Of a stretch of DNA of 64,000 bases, positions 31,580 to 42,959 are shown piece after piece (position 1 is the stretch's first letter; every line of letters starts with the position of its first letter). The notes beneath the pieces are model-generated. The model saw only the letters and a list, made by a program, of their open reading frames with translations, was not told the origin of the DNA and did not search any database. Origin of the DNA: Bedellia somnulentella (lineage: Eukaryota > Arthropoda > Insecta > Lepidoptera > Bedelliidae); assembly GCA_963576735.1 (NCBI GenBank), contig OY755177.1, forward strand, positions 13,516,001 through 13,580,000, written 5' to 3'. The translations under genes were made by a program, and so were the position numbers.

Positions 31580-31770
31580 GAAGTGTCAGCTTGGAATAGC
31601 ACCAACCCACATCTTTCTGCGGGTGGCGTAACTTTTAACTGATTTTTTAAGTGATGTAGCTTGTAACGATCACGGACCATCTTATCGTCCCTTTACTATC
31701 TAAAAGTAATTAAAGAATTTCTAATTATGAAGCTTTAGCTGCCCTTTTTAGGGATTAATAATTGTTAAGG
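31580..31770 (+). repeat. SINE-A, degraded
   Basis: GAAGTGTCAGCTTGGAATAG, CACCAACCC, GCGGGTGGCGTAAC, GGACCATCTTATCGTCCC and TTTTAGGGATTAATAATTG keep the order of SINE-A with deletions. Confidence 0.6.
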
Positions 31771-31893
31771 TTCTATTATAAATGATTTCAAGATTTATAA
31801 CCAGAAGCATTACCGAAGCAAAAACTGTAAGGTTGTACCTAGTAGTAAAAATGATTAGCAGCGACCTATAATGACCTCCATAGGAATAATACA

Positions 31894-32052
31894 TACGTAC
31901 ATATACCCACAGCTATAAATTCCTTGAAGGGGTAGCCCGAGCTAGGGAATTAGAAATTCCTCAGCCACTTTTGGAAGTTACGTCGGGAAAAGATGGTGAA
32001 ATAAAGGTTGTTGGTGATGAGTCTCCAGCCGCATCGCCCAAAAAACCCTAAA
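31894..32052 (-). repeat. SINE-A, S1, 5'-truncated
   Basis: Minus-strand copy with a good 3' two thirds (GGGATTTATAGC equivalent, CCTCAGCCACTTTTGGAAGT, TCTCCAGCCGCATCGCCC). It ends at AAAAAACCC, with the 5' third missing as expected for incomplete reverse transcription. Confidence 0.8.
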
Positions 32053-32513
32053 ACAACAACATAAGAATATTCTTTGCAAGTTTTTCAATATATACGTCAT
32101 ATTATCATAACTATACGTCATAATGTTACGAGTGTACGAGTACAAATGTATATTTAAGATTATGTAAACGGTTGACATAACATTGTAACAAGTTTAAATA
32201 TCTGACGTCAGGTTGATTCAATGTCTCATAATCAGATAGGACTATCGCTAATAGCTTAGTTTTAACACTTACAATTAAATAACTTGGTATTTTGAACGCA
32301 TTAACATCACAGGCTAGTGATTATAACGTCAAGTATCGACCGCAAAACGGAGACTCCATAGAAATAAAATCGAGTTGCAAGTTGCAATTTATTTAACAAA
32401 GATTATTATAAACAATTCAGTTGATATTGTTATCTTATTAAGAATATTATATTTTCGTCCGGAGAAGCAATACGAGCCATTATGTCGTCTTGTAGCCCTG
32501 ATAACCTACAAGC
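32053..32513. other. No gene seen
   Basis: AT-rich; frames here cross the SINE and carry no domain. Confidence 0.4.
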
Positions 32514-32736
32514 TATGTAGCATCGGCTTAGAATAGCACTAACTCATTCATCCCGTGAGTGTCGACTTAGGGTTTTGGTACATTCAAAGAAAATTTTGGG
32601 CGATACCGATGTCACTGGACACCAGACTCCAATTATCCTTTGTTTTACAAATTTCCCAATTAATATCAAAAGCAGCTCAGTAATTCTGAATTCTTTAGCT
32701 TTGGCTACCCCTCTATTGAGATTTATACCTCCAAGA
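32514..32736 (+). repeat. SINE-A, degraded
   Basis: CTATGTAGCATCGGCTTAGA, AATAGCACTAACTCATT, a long drifted middle, then TTCTTTAGCTTTGGCTACCC and GAGATTTATACCTCC. Confidence 0.65.
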
Positions 32737-32899
32737 TTTCTTTATTGTTGGTTTAAATTTTAAGGGGTAGTGACTCTTATCCACCAGAAGTCTTGGATGA
32801 GACTGCTGCTGAAGTTTGTCAAATATACTCTTATGTTCCTGTTTGTTTCTTCTATTAAACATTTTTTTTTAGTTTAATCATACATTTTATATCAAACAA

Positions 32900-32956
32900 T
32901 ATGCGGATGAATGTAAAAGAAGCTAGAGAGGTTTGCCAGGATCGTACAAAGTGTGT
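32900..32956 (+). repeat. RTE-like LINE fragment
   Basis: CGGATGAATGTAAAAGAAGC, TAGAGAGGTTTGCCAGGATC and GTACAAAGTG: about 55 bp of the C-terminal coding part, then TGTATG. Confidence 0.6.
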
Positions 32957-34300
32957 ATGTTATACCTTAAAAAGTTTAAACCAATTTATGAGATCAGCAC
33001 GTCTTTTATCAGAATACTAACGTCGTTGGTTGGATATCACAGAATTTATTTATAACTACATTTTACTTAGTCCTTACCCGATGGCAATAAAATAATTTAC
33101 CTCATATATGCATAAGAATTTTCTCTTTGTTAATTCTTCAAAAGGGTTTAACTATTTCCTCTGTTTCATATGTGCATATTTCAACAATAGTGCATTTGAA
33201 TATGAAGACTTTTCAACTTTATTTAGGTACTCAAAAACAGTTAGGTAACAAAAGCCTTCTGAAATGCAGCCGCTTCGCTAAAGAGGCAGAATTTCGTAAC
33301 GCCTAAATCGTAGCAAGAATCCAGTTAAAAATAAACACAAAAACCTATGTTAAAAAGTCGAGTTTGCGTTGTATGAGGAGCATATATGTAATTTTCTCTG
33401 TGTATCTAAAGGTAGCCAGACAATTTTATTTTGTGTGAACGTAGAGATAGAAGATGGTATTAGTTAAGGAGTGAGAAGGATGGGGCATCAGCATTTATAT
33501 TCCGTGTACGTGTAAGTTTCAGGCTCGTTCGGTCGTCGTGGATCTCGCAAATGGAGAAAAACAACAGCAGCAAACCAACTACCATCATGCGGAAATAAAA
33601 GGAAGATTATTATAGTCCACAATAAAACAATAATAACTTTTCAGAAAAAATATAATGAAATTGATCAGATTTGAATTGCCAAATTCACCATGCAAAGATT
33701 ACTTAAAAATCTTCGATTTTTTAACTCCACTCGGATCCTCCAACTTATTATCTAAATAGTGCATTCTGAATCAAAATTTCATGATACTAACGCAAATATC
33801 TTACCACAAGGATTAGTAGGGCAACACGGGTCTGTATTAGCAATGAACTCTAGTTTCAAACCCATCTAATTAAATAAGGAAAGGCGTTCGTACCAATTTC
33901 ATCAACACACATAAATCGAGCCGCTGAGGTCAATCTAAGTTATGCAATTATAGAAAGTTCTATTCGACTGTACACAATATGAGTTAGTCTCACTTACGAT
34001 CAGAAACAAGGTTATATGACTATCATTATATTACTGCATACACAATACAATGATATTCGATTGCCTCACTCATGTACTGATTTCTCTAATACTGGTTAGT
34101 GACCACCTGTGCGATTCAATATGATAACAGTAGCATTTTTTTATTTGATTAATTACCCTATCTACTAAGAAGGAAAATGGGCATAAATGCATAAAAAAAT
34201 CTAGCTTTCCAACTAGGATAATATAGTGATGAAAACGGAAAAACAAATAGAAAATCTAATGAAGTATAACTTCACGCTTCACAATCAAATGAGTTTTAGA
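32957..34300. other. No gene or recognised repeat
   Basis: AT-rich stretch of 1.3 kb. One segment near 33530-33600 is less AT-rich, but no frame is supported. Confidence 0.4.
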
Positions 34301-34309
34301 CTGCAGAGT

Positions 34310-34425
34310 TATTGTAGAGGTTGTCTGGAAGAAATCGCTTTTAGTGATATGTTCGCCAATTGTACTTTAACTCAAAAGCAAATGTTTTAATTATCATAAA
34401 CAATAAAGTGTTTTCTTAACTTGTC
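34310..34425 (+). repeat. (TTCTA)-type LINE 3' end, diverged
   Basis: GTAGAGGTTGTCTGGAAGAA, ATCGCTTTTAGTGATATGTT, CGCCAATTGTACTTTA and CAATAAAGTGTTTTC match the family at 26697. Confidence 0.6.
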
Positions 34426-34508
34426 ACTTCAATTCTTCACATGTCGTTATATAGTGGCGGACCTCCTTTTATCGTCAGAATCCGTTTTTTCCTAAATGTT
34501 TTATTTAG

Positions 34509-34731
34509 CTGCGAAGTGATGACTTAGAATAGCACTAACCTATTTCTTCCTGTGCGGGTTTCGTTTAAGGGCGTTGTGGGTGGCTAGAGCCCTTTTACCA
34601 ACCATCCTTTATTTTACTATCTTTTCACAACTTACATTTCAAAGTGGCTGAGGAATGTTAGATTTTGAAGCTCTGAAGCTTGAAGTGGATTGACCACTGT
34701 TTGGGATTTATATCTGTTAGTAAATGTATTT
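34509..34731 (+). repeat. SINE-A, degraded
   Basis: CTGCGAAGTGATGACTTAGA, ATAGCACTAACCTATTTCTT, TTATTTTACTATCTTTTCAC, GTGGCTGAGGAATG and GGGATTTATATCTGTTAGTA. Confidence 0.65.
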
Positions 34732-35357
34732 TTTTCACGTAGTGATAGACAAATATAATAGTGATGTTTTGATGAATTTTTTTGTTAGTTAATAATTTGC
34801 TCAAAAAACAGGTTGCTTACAACAAGATAACAAATTCAATCTATACATTTCATAGCAACATGCGCATTGTAGAACCTAAAAACTTTTGAGTCAACATGCC
34901 TATGATTTTGTGAACATTAATTTAATTTTAAATTCTAAGTTCTAAGCGACAAATGGACTAACAAAAGAACAAAAACTAGAATTACAAAGGAACCAAAATA
35001 GGAACTAAAATAAAAAACAAGTAAAAAAAGACCATAACAATTACAATTATAATTTCATATCTTTGATTTTACTAACATTACCATCAAAAATGTCCATAAG
35101 ATAAGTTTGGTAAGTAAATTATAATCTAGATAAGTGACATATTAATTACAACAGTAAGTTTTGCTAGGCGGTCCAGAAACGCCTTAACTGGCTGAAAATC
35201 AGTGTACTGTAAACTCGCCACCATTGCATAAATATTAATTGAAATAATGCTGAGTCAGCGACCTTTCTGTTCTTGTGAAGTAACTTTACACGGATTTTTA
35301 CTCAACAAATCAGCAGTAAATTTTTGGTAAAGCGTAGTTAGTCTAGACACTATTTAA
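34732..35357. other. No gene seen
   Basis: AT-rich; nothing recognisable. Confidence 0.4.
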
Positions 35358-35566
35358 TATACATACGTACATATACTCACGGCCATAAATCCCAAAAAGG
35401 AGTAACCAGAGCTTTAAAGCTAGAATTACCTCAGCCGCATTTGGAAGTTAATAGGGAACAAATGAGTAGAAAGAAACCACTTAAAAAAGCCCCATACCCT
35501 CGCCTCGTAGAACACTCGTGGTTAGTCAGGGGTAGCGATATTCTAAGCCGGCACAACACGGCATAC
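35358..35566 (-). mobile_element. SINE-A, S2, small internal deletion
   Basis: Minus-strand copy from (CATA)n and CTCACGGCCATAAATCCC to GCCGGCACAACACGGC. The middle TATCGTTGGTGATGGGTC block is lost. Confidence 0.78.
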
Positions 35567-35575
35567 TAGTTAATA

Positions 35576-35707
35576 TAGTAATAAATACAGAATAAATAAA
35601 GGAAAGAAAAATTTCGACACAGGCGGGAATTTTTCTTTCCTTTATTTATTCTTTATTTATTAGTAATAATCCCCACATGAGGTTTTCATGAACAAAAAGA
35701 TTTAAAT
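35576..35707. mobile_element. tRNA-like fold-back element, copy D (minimal palindrome)
   Basis: A 132-bp copy with the 9-bp TSD TAGTTAATA (35567-35575, 35708-35716), directly beside a SINE-A 5' end. It contains a perfect inverted repeat: 23-bp arms at 35591-35613 and 35628-35650, around a 14-base loop TCGACACAGGCGGG that is all that remains of the tRNA-like core. To the right is the reverse-complement head (AATCCCCACATGAGGTTTTC). Confidence 0.78.
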
Positions 35708-35716
35708 TAGTTAATA

Positions 35717-36312
35717 GAGTGTTATTATAGTTTTGTAGCCGATTGGCTAAATATTAAACCCTTATAATTTTGTCCTTAAATGATTTTTCATATATTTGTA
35801 GTTGATGTAAATTAAATGCCTCAACTATTCAAACCGTGCACTAAAACAACATAATATAAAATCGTAAATGAAGACTTAACCTAGTTAGAAGAATTGATTT
35901 GTCATCACAGGAAGTTCCAGTTGAACGCATAAAATCGACCTCATAAGGGACCCTCAGATCTTTACTGAGGTTATTATCGCACCCACGCGTCACTAGATAA
36001 ATATCTTTCTTGTTTCTACATCTCCTTTTTAACTGGGTGCACTTTATACGCAGCGGATAGTAAGATAGGCTGAGTTAGAATGTGGGGCAAGTTAAAGGAA
36101 CTTACGTAGCGTTTTCCTGAAGTGATTTGGATGGTGCTCTGAACTGGAAATATCAGCTGCATGATATTGGTAGACAGAGTTTCGGAATCTACAGTTCCAC
36201 AACTACAAGTTGAGATGTAAACACATTAACCATATTGCACCAAGATTGCTCAACTTCACACCTTTAGTTGATTCGTATGACGACAACAGAAAAATAAAGT
36301 TAATTATTTACA
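35717..36312. other. No gene seen
   Basis: AT-rich; nothing recognisable. Confidence 0.4.
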
Positions 36313-36535
36313 GCCTTAGCCGTAGCCAGTCACTTCAGGTGTCGTAACAGGCGATTGTGGATATTGGAGTTTTTTTTGTAATTTTCGTGCGATTTAATAT
36401 GATGAGTTGACCCATTACTAACCATACTTTATAATACTTTTTTTCCCGCTAGCTTCAAATTTGGGTGGGGAATTACAACTCCTGTAGCTCTGGCTACAGC
36501 TTTTTCTGAATTTAGCCATGTGTATATGTATATAT
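36313..36535 (+). repeat. SINE-A, degraded, 5' end incomplete
   Basis: CACTTCAGGTGTCGTAACAG, a drifted middle, CCGCTAGCTTCAAATTTGGG, GTAGCTCTGGCTACAGC and GAATTTAGCCATGTGTATAT. Confidence 0.55.
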
Positions 36536-37109
36536 GGGTCCCGCACCTATCGCTTATGTGAATATATTTCCTATTATAGTACTAGTAGTTACTGCATATA
36601 AACCTATATATAGATTATTTATATATATACACATGTAGCTATACCACCGAATTAAATGTTGTGATCCTTTTCTGTCCTTTCCTTTTTGTTCGAGCATAAA
36701 TTGGGCACGCAGTTTTTACTCTTGTTAAAACTAAACCAATTCGTAATGGTGAATCCCAAAACATGTCAAAAGTGAAAGAGTATATCTTGTACCACAGTTG
36801 GTATGCACTGCTCAGTCAACGAACCGGGTGCGGGGTCAGGTGAAATTATCTCGCGTGGACCGCCCTACGAGACACAATGACCGGATATTTGGAATCGCTT
36901 TCATTTCTTTTATTTTGAGACTTGGTTTGTCTACAATGTGAGTGCGATTATGCATAAGCGATACACGGCGACTAATTGGTGGGATCGCCTGAGCTTATAT
37001 ATAGAAAAGTGATTGATGGAAAAGTATAATACTTTTAGCACTTTTAGTATTTATTAATTAGAAATAGGATGACATTTTAAATTTAAACTATGCAACACAC
37101 ATAAACTGC
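36536..37109. other. No gene seen
   Basis: TATCGCTTATG at about 36548 and its reverse complement CATAAGCGATA near 36953 are 400 bp apart. With no flanking similarity this is not enough to call an element. Confidence 0.35.
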
Positions 37110-37382
37110 CTACGTGGTCCCGGAGTTAAGCGCTTGGCTTCAAGTACGGAGGTCTCGGGTTCGATCCCTGGGGGGTAAAATCACAAATTTAATTTGTAAG
37201 TTTTGATCCAGTTTGGAAGAATATTGCAGCCATGATCATCATTAAGATCTCGGTCTCGGCTATTATTACAAAAGTAATCGTTAGTGGGCCAACCCGCAAT
37301 TGGCCAGCGTGGTGCACTAAGGCCATTTCAACCAATGATCAGAAGCATGGGTTCGAATCCTAAATCAGTGCAATCTTCTATA
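37110..37382 (+). mobile_element. SINE-C, tRNA-derived
   Basis: tRNA-like head with GAGTTAAGCGCTTGGCTTCA and B box GGGTTCGATCCCTGG. The body includes TTTTGATCCAGTTTGGAAGA, ATATTGCAGCCATGATCATC and GCCAACCCGCAATTGGCCAG. A second copy, more diverged, is at 63005-63240. The end near 37382 (a second GGGTTCGAATCC) is approximate and may be the start of another tRNA-like unit. Confidence 0.65.
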
Positions 37383-37861
37383 TGGATATGGTTCATTCAT
37401 CAATAACGTTCACGGTAACAGAAAAATCATATCGACAGGGAATAAATTATCCGTATCAATTGAATTGAGTCATGATACTAAAAATACTAGACACTTAAAG
37501 CTCATAATCTCTTACTCTATATTTACGGCATATATCCATGGAAGATCAGTTGTCACTTGATCGCACCTCATTGGACTACTCCTGGGGGTCAACTCTTTAC
37601 ATCTAGAACGATAATACGCATACTTATATCTTCCCACCCACATTAAAATTTATTTCTGTCTCGCTCATATGAAACGAATATTCGTATTTTGACATTTCTG
37701 ATTTATGAGAATACATGGTGATATTCGACGAATCCAACGATATACGGAGGTCGGAGGTTGTCGTTGCTTTTATCAAATAGAAAGCGCCAATATTTGTATT
37801 GTCCTATTCATATCAAAAATAACAAAATCCGAATATTCGATCGTGCGAAGGAGAAAGAATA
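37383..37861. other. No gene seen
   Basis: AT-rich; nothing recognisable. Confidence 0.4.
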
Positions 37862-38013
37862 GAATAGAATGAATAGAATAGAATAACTCTTTATTGCACA
37901 TCAAACACAAATGTACAAAAATAATAATATGATCAAACAGTTTACAGTGAGGTACAATTGGCGGTCTTATCGCTAAAAGCGATCTCTTCCAGACAACCTT
38001 TGAAAGGTGGGTT
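37862..38013 (-). repeat. (TTCTA)n-tailed LINE 3' end
   Basis: Reverse complement of the family at 26697: AGAATAGAATAGAATG tail, CTCTTTATTGCACATCAAAC, GTGAGGTACAATTGGCGGTC, CTCTTCCAGACAACCTTTGA. Best preserved copy together with 26697. Confidence 0.75.
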
Positions 38014-38718
38014 CGAAAGACAGAAATGTTAATATGGGTAGAAGAGACAAGTATGCGTAATTAAGAGATTAGTATGGAGAATGATAATAATTATCATTCT
38101 CGGGGTGAAGAGTAGATCCTCAGACTCAGGAATATAACCCATGCCGTTCTTAAACAGAAACTGTGCTCAGCTACTCAGCTACCTCCTTCCTCCTTCCAAA
38201 AAATGGAATTTCAGAAGACATAGCTTTAGGGATATACGGCATAATCAATGAGTAGAACTAAGTGACCAACAAGAACACTGAGTCATTCCAGAAAGTTCGA
38301 TAGTTCTTCTACTAAAATCAATATAACTGTAAAGGCAGCTAAAAGACTCGCTATCATTTAGTGATTTGAAGAGGAGGGGTTGCGGTTAAACTCGGCATCT
38401 TAGCTATCGCTCCGAGATCTGTCCTCACTAACTGCAACTTATATAGAGCTGGCTTGAACAGAGCTGTGAAAAGCTTTAATTTTATGCTTTAACAGAAAAT
38501 GAAAAGATGAAAGAGAGAATGACGAAAACCACAGAAGTTGGTTAAGATCGTAAATGGGCGATCAAAAGCATCCGGATCAATGAGAAGAATTATTGTCGTA
38601 GGTGGAAAGAGATACAATTTCCTTTCGCCCTAGGCCAAGTTTTGTCAAAAGGCAACCAAAATAATGTCTTACATACATTATACTACCGTGTGCTAGTATG
38701 AGTGTGTGTGTGTATACG
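38014..38718. other. No gene seen
   Basis: No recognised repeat or coding frame. A short GT repeat lies at 38700-38712. Confidence 0.4.
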
Positions 38719-38964
38719 CTGTGTAGAGTCGGCTTAGAATATCACTACCCCATTTCTTCTTGTAAGTGTCCGAAAGATGCGACTAAGAGTATTGAGGCTT
38801 TTTAATTGATTTTTGGGCAATGCCGTTGGAGACCTATTACTAACACTTCAACTTTATTTTACAATATTTTCCCACTCAAATTCCAAAAGTGCCCCAGAAA
38901 TTTCTTTTTCTTAAGCTCTGTCCTCTTCTTCTTGGGATTCATAGCCTTGATTATATGTATGTTA
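38719..38964 (+). mobile_element. SINE-A, older S1-like copy, full-length
   Basis: GCTGTGTAGAGTCGGCTTAG, ATCACTACCCCATTTCTTCT, GATTTTTGGGCAATGCCGTT, TTCCAAAAGTGCCCCAG and GGGATTCATAGCCTTGATTA. The frame 38806-39180 starts in this repeat and is not a gene. Confidence 0.8.
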
Positions 38965-39519
38965 CTATGTAGTTTACCACAGCTTGGTTTATCAGCAACT
39001 CAAAAGGTGGTGTTGTGCCTTACTCGAAAGTACGTAAATCAGTATAGTTCTCAAATAGTAGCAATAGCTCCCAACAAATCTCAGTTAATCGCTGCACAAA
39101 CCGTAGCGCAGTGTGGCTGCGTCAATATATGTTGCCTTTCCTCTCCGCGCTCGACAATCGACGAGCCCGCCCTCTCGTGAAATTCTCAGCTAAACTATTA
39201 GTATAGACACCATGGTTTGAAGTGATATATTATATTCTGCAACTTTGGTATGCGACTTGGTTCTTGGTTGCATATTTGAATTTTAGTGTGACAATGTTTA
39301 AATTGTATTCGTTTCTTTGCCAAAGCTTTTTTGGGATTTTTATAGTCCGAGCTTGCTCAAGGAGAAGTACTATTTGGTAATCCTTAATATTAAGATAACC
39401 AAAGTGACTTCAGTTTTATTGAAAGATTGTCGTTGAACCTAAAAGATAAGTATAGTACAACTCCCAACTGTGTATGAGAGTGTGAATATTAACTGAACGA
39501 TTTATTTAATATTATACAT
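38965..39519. other. No gene seen; mixed-composition stretch
   Basis: 39090-39180 is richer in GC (GTAGCGCAGTGTGGCTGCGT) and the frame stays open across it, but no protein family is recognisable. Confidence 0.35.
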
Positions 39520-39527
39520 TAGTCATA

Positions 39528-39646
39528 CATATACTCGCACCATTATTTCCCATTGGGGTAGGCAGAGACTAACGATCGAAACTTTGTACGACTCTGGCAA
39601 ACCCCACTGGCTACGTTTACATCCATCAGTCTTTTCATGCATAAAT
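39528..39646 (-). repeat. RTE-like LINE, 3' fragment
   Basis: Reverse complement of the LINE 3' end: CATACATATACTCGCACCAT, CCCATTGGGGTAGGCAGAGA, GTACGACTCTGGCAAACC, CATCCATCAGTCTTTTCATG. A G-rich segment replaces part of the AGCTT block. Confidence 0.75.
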
Positions 39647-40255
39647 TCATCATATAAAATGTTGCAATCTGAACCTAGAACCATCAGCCTGTACTACTCA
39701 AACTGATATGAACAACGTTTACGTTAATGCAATTAATAATTTCATTTAAAAGTTGCAAGCTTGAGTTTGCAGTTAAAATCGGCCTCAAACATAACTTCAA
39801 TTTATAAATAGCAGCCTGAGAGCAATATGTGTATAGTTTAGTTGAGAATTGATAGAGAGTAAACGAGATAGGTTTTATGTAAAAGCGCGCACAGCCTAGT
39901 ATATGTTGCGATGGAATTGCGAACCGGCCAGCGCCTACCGGGTGACTTCGTCTGCAGCAACACCACAGCCTTGGAATATTCTAGAACAGAGCAATAATAT
40001 TTAAAAAAAAAATTATTTATTTTTAAAAAAATAATTTACTTTTGGGATAGTTATATTTCAGAACCTAATATATCAGTTCACTCTTTTACATTGACACAGT
40101 TTACATGAGTATGTGCAAACGCAGCAATATTGGTTTTCTCAGGATGTTAGTTCTCAAAGTCAGAAATTCAGTCATATTTTCAGACCAACGGGTATTAACA
40201 AGAAAAGTAACTTTAACAGATAAATAACATAACATTCTCGACATATTATTCTCGA
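39647..40255. other. No gene seen; heat-shock-element-like motif at 39974
   Basis: 39974-39987 reads GAATATTCTAGAAC, three alternating GAA/TTC units spaced as in a heat-shock element. A chance match is possible in 64 kb. No gene is recognised nearby. Confidence 0.3.
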
Positions 40256-40440
40256 CTCTCGACTCTTGACATCCCTTGGGGCACGAAGGTGCTGGAGTGG
40301 CGGCCACGTACCAAGGTGGACCGATGACTTGGTAAAGGTCGCAGGAAGCCGATGGATGAGGGCAGCACAGGACCGGTTGTTGTAAAGATCTTTGGGAGAG
40401 GCCTATGTCCAGCAGTGGACGTATATAGGCTCAAGAAGGA
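40256..40440 (+). pseudogene. Non-LTR retrotransposon ORF2, C-terminal remnant
   Basis: From 40314 the frame reads RWTDDLVKVAGSRWM, RAAQDRLL, a TAA stop (40383-40385), then RSLGEAYVQQWTYIG. This is the very common C-terminal signature of insect LINE ORF2 proteins (WTDD..K..AG.RWM..AQDR..W..L.EAYVQQW). It differs from the RTE-like LINE of this window, so it is a second LINE family with coding remains. Short and inactive. Confidence 0.75.
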
Positions 40441-41572
40441 TCAAAAGAAGAATTTGTCAACTTACCAAGTAGTAGTTAATATCAATATTTTTAGGAAAAC
40501 GCCAATTTTTCTGTACTTTTTAAGCAACAAAATTAAAGTATGAAATTTTTAACTTTGTCATTAAAATCATGCTTGTTAAGATTTGGGGTTCAGCTATGTT
40601 AATAAAAGATTGAATGGTATTCAACCATACAGCGCTTTGTATACTATTGCAGTGCATTCAATATATTCTCCTAAAAACCGATAGTTCCCAAATATTAATA
40701 CCACATATCAGAAATCATTTTCTAGTGTATGTAATAATCGTAGATTTTCTCAATAGCAAAGAATTATTATCAAACTTAAGGAAAAATATCATAAAACATA
40801 CTATGATATACGTCATAATTGCAATCTAACTAAAAACCTTTACTTACCACAAACTATATATTTTCTATTTTATAATTAAATCCAAGTGTTAATTCAGTAG
40901 AACTCAGAAATCCAGTTCTAGTAATATTCCTAAAGCCGCAAAGTCATTTGTGTTTGTCTCTACACCAAGAGTTTACGAGCAGTGTTTCTATCGCATACTC
41001 TAGGCATGGGAAGATTTTAGATTCAAAACGCTGCAGATTTTCCAACTCTGCCTTGCTCGCGTCTACTTTAGTTTATATCTCGAACCGTGAGTTCCGCATT
41101 TAAGCCAGTCCTTATTTACCGTTTTGCTTTTATGTTATTTTGTTTGAATTTTCTTATCTCCTGCGTTTATTGGCACGAAGAATTGTTATGTGCAATCAAT
41201 ATTGGCGGTGACGGGTCATAGATAAAGTATAACCTGTAAGTATTGTTTGTTAGTTTTGTAGCAATGTCTAAAAGTGTTCTTCTTCGAATGTGTGAGTAAG
41301 TTTGTCATGTTTTTATTCAAACCCTTGTGCATGTATTTTCTAAGACTTTCACGATTAACTCGAATAAAACTCCAAAGGCGTGGTATAGGTTCTAATACTT
41401 CATCCTTCACATGAAGTTTCTGTTATCTGGTGTTCCGAAAATACACAAATAGCTTGGAAATGGGTTTACGTGATTGGGGCAGTCCATCTCCGCTTTGCAT
41501 ACGCATTTTCCCACGATGTTTTCTCTCGCACCGTTATCAACCATTATGAACTAGCCATATTTTTGTGTAGTT
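40441..41572. other. No gene or recognised repeat
   Basis: AT-rich 1.1-kb stretch. Short frames (40614-40829, 41216-41410) show no domain. Confidence 0.45.
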
Positions 41573-41820
41573 AGCTATGTAGTGTCAGCTTAGAATAGCA
41601 CTACCCCATTTCTTCCGGTGGGTGTACGTAAGAGGCCACTTATCGGTATTGAGACTTTTAAGGATTTTTGGACGATGCGGTTGGAGACCCATCACGAACA
41701 ACCTTTACTTTACCATCTTTTCCCCAAACAACTTTCCAAAAGTGGCTGAGGAATTTCTAATTCCTTAGCTCTGGCTACCCCTTCTCGGGATTTATAGCCG
41801 TGAGTATATGTATGTGTGTA
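41573..41820 (+). mobile_element. SINE-A, S1, full-length
   Basis: Near-consensus copy: GCTATGTAGTGTCAGC, GTGGGTGTACGTAAGAGGC, ACGATGCGGTTGGAGACCCA, GTGGCTGAGGAATTTCTAAT, CTTCTCGGGATTTATAGCC and GAGTATATGTATGTGTGT. Confidence 0.88.
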
Positions 41821-41848
41821 TATTTTTATAAGAAAATACATTATTGTA

Positions 41849-41936
41849 CGTCGAACGCAGGATACAACAGGATTTGAATACAGGTCTCCAGCCAAATAAG
41901 CGTTGGGTTTCCTACTGAGCTATCAAGGTAATAGTG
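41849..41936 (-). repeat. tRNA-like SINE head
   Basis: On the minus strand CCTTGATAGCTCAGTAGG (A box) and, at tRNA spacing, ACCTGTATTCAAATCCTG (B-box-like). No body follows that I can link to SINE-B or SINE-C. Confidence 0.5.
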
Positions 41937-42221
41937 GAGCTGTGTAGACAATGGTGATAATATCGAAAAAATCTTAACTAGAGGTATTAACTAAATAGAA
42001 CTGAGCAATAACAAAAAAAGGGTATAAAATAATGCTTTTTATTACTTTGCAATAAAGTCTACAATCAATTTAAGTAACGACCCATCCTAGAACCAGAACC
42101 AGAACCCGAGGAGTGAGTCTCTCTCGCACGTTTGCCAAATGAGATTAAGTTCAAAGAATAACAAATAAAAAACTTAATGTGTAAATTGTGTTAGTGTATA
42201 GTGCTTAGTGAGGTATATAAG

Positions 42222-42252
42222 TTTATTTATTTATTTATTTATTTATTTATTT
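42222..42252. repeat. (TTTA)n microsatellite
   Basis: Seven to eight TTTA units; may be the tail of a minus-strand LINE fragment, but no coding or UTR match follows. Confidence 0.8.
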
Positions 42253-42434
42253 GGAAAACTTACAGCTAAATAATAACGATATAAGTAACAGTACATAGCA
42301 TCGATGCCAATTAAAAGTTTTCACCAATAGTTTATATAAGAGGTAAAATATAATAATTACGCTTAATTTACAACCATTATAGTGCCTATTCTAAAACAAA
42401 AACGTATTTATATGTATATTAACAAGTACGAAGA

Positions 42435-42499
42435 AATATATATATATATATATATAAATAATTAATTTATAGTAAAAAGAGACTTTTTTTTTTTTTTTT
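42435..42499. repeat. (AT)n run and poly-T tract
   Basis: AT dinucleotides at 42435-42459 and a 16-base T run at 42484-42499. Confidence 0.8.
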
Positions 42500-42947
42500 A
42501 ACTACCACATAATATATAAAACTCTATTGAGAGCTTTCTTTTGAGAAATACAAAATGGTAAGTAAACGCTTAACCGTTGAAGTGCTGGTGTTGAAAATAT
42601 CAATGTCATTATGAACCAAATTGTATTCACGACAAGCGCGTATCAAAAATGAAAGTGTTAGTGTTAACAAAGTTAGTGTTAACAATTTGAAATGGTCTGA
42701 AAATTTAGGGAAATGCATAAAAACAACCCTGAAAGGATAAAGAGAGTGGGGGACTAAGACATGAATGCGAAAATCATTTCACGACTAATAAATGTAATGT
42801 AGATATGTATAGTAATGTAATATAAGTATTAAGGTATATGTATTCGTCTGAACAAATTATTTACTAACTGAATGGCGAGCATTATTCAATAGTTCAAAAT
42901 TGATTGGTTAAAATTCCATTGTAAAATCGCAGAGTAAAAAACTTTAT
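42500..42947. other. No gene seen
   Basis: AT-rich; nothing recognisable. Confidence 0.4.
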
Positions 42948-42959
42948 CCTATTGAACTA
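42948..42959. repeat. TSD of SINE-A, left
   Basis: CCTATTGAACTA, repeated exactly at 43216-43227. Confidence 0.85.

Noticed and set aside
36548..36963. MITE bounded by TATCGCTTATG and its complement
   Set aside because: Only ~11 bp match, with no longer terminal similarity and no TSD.
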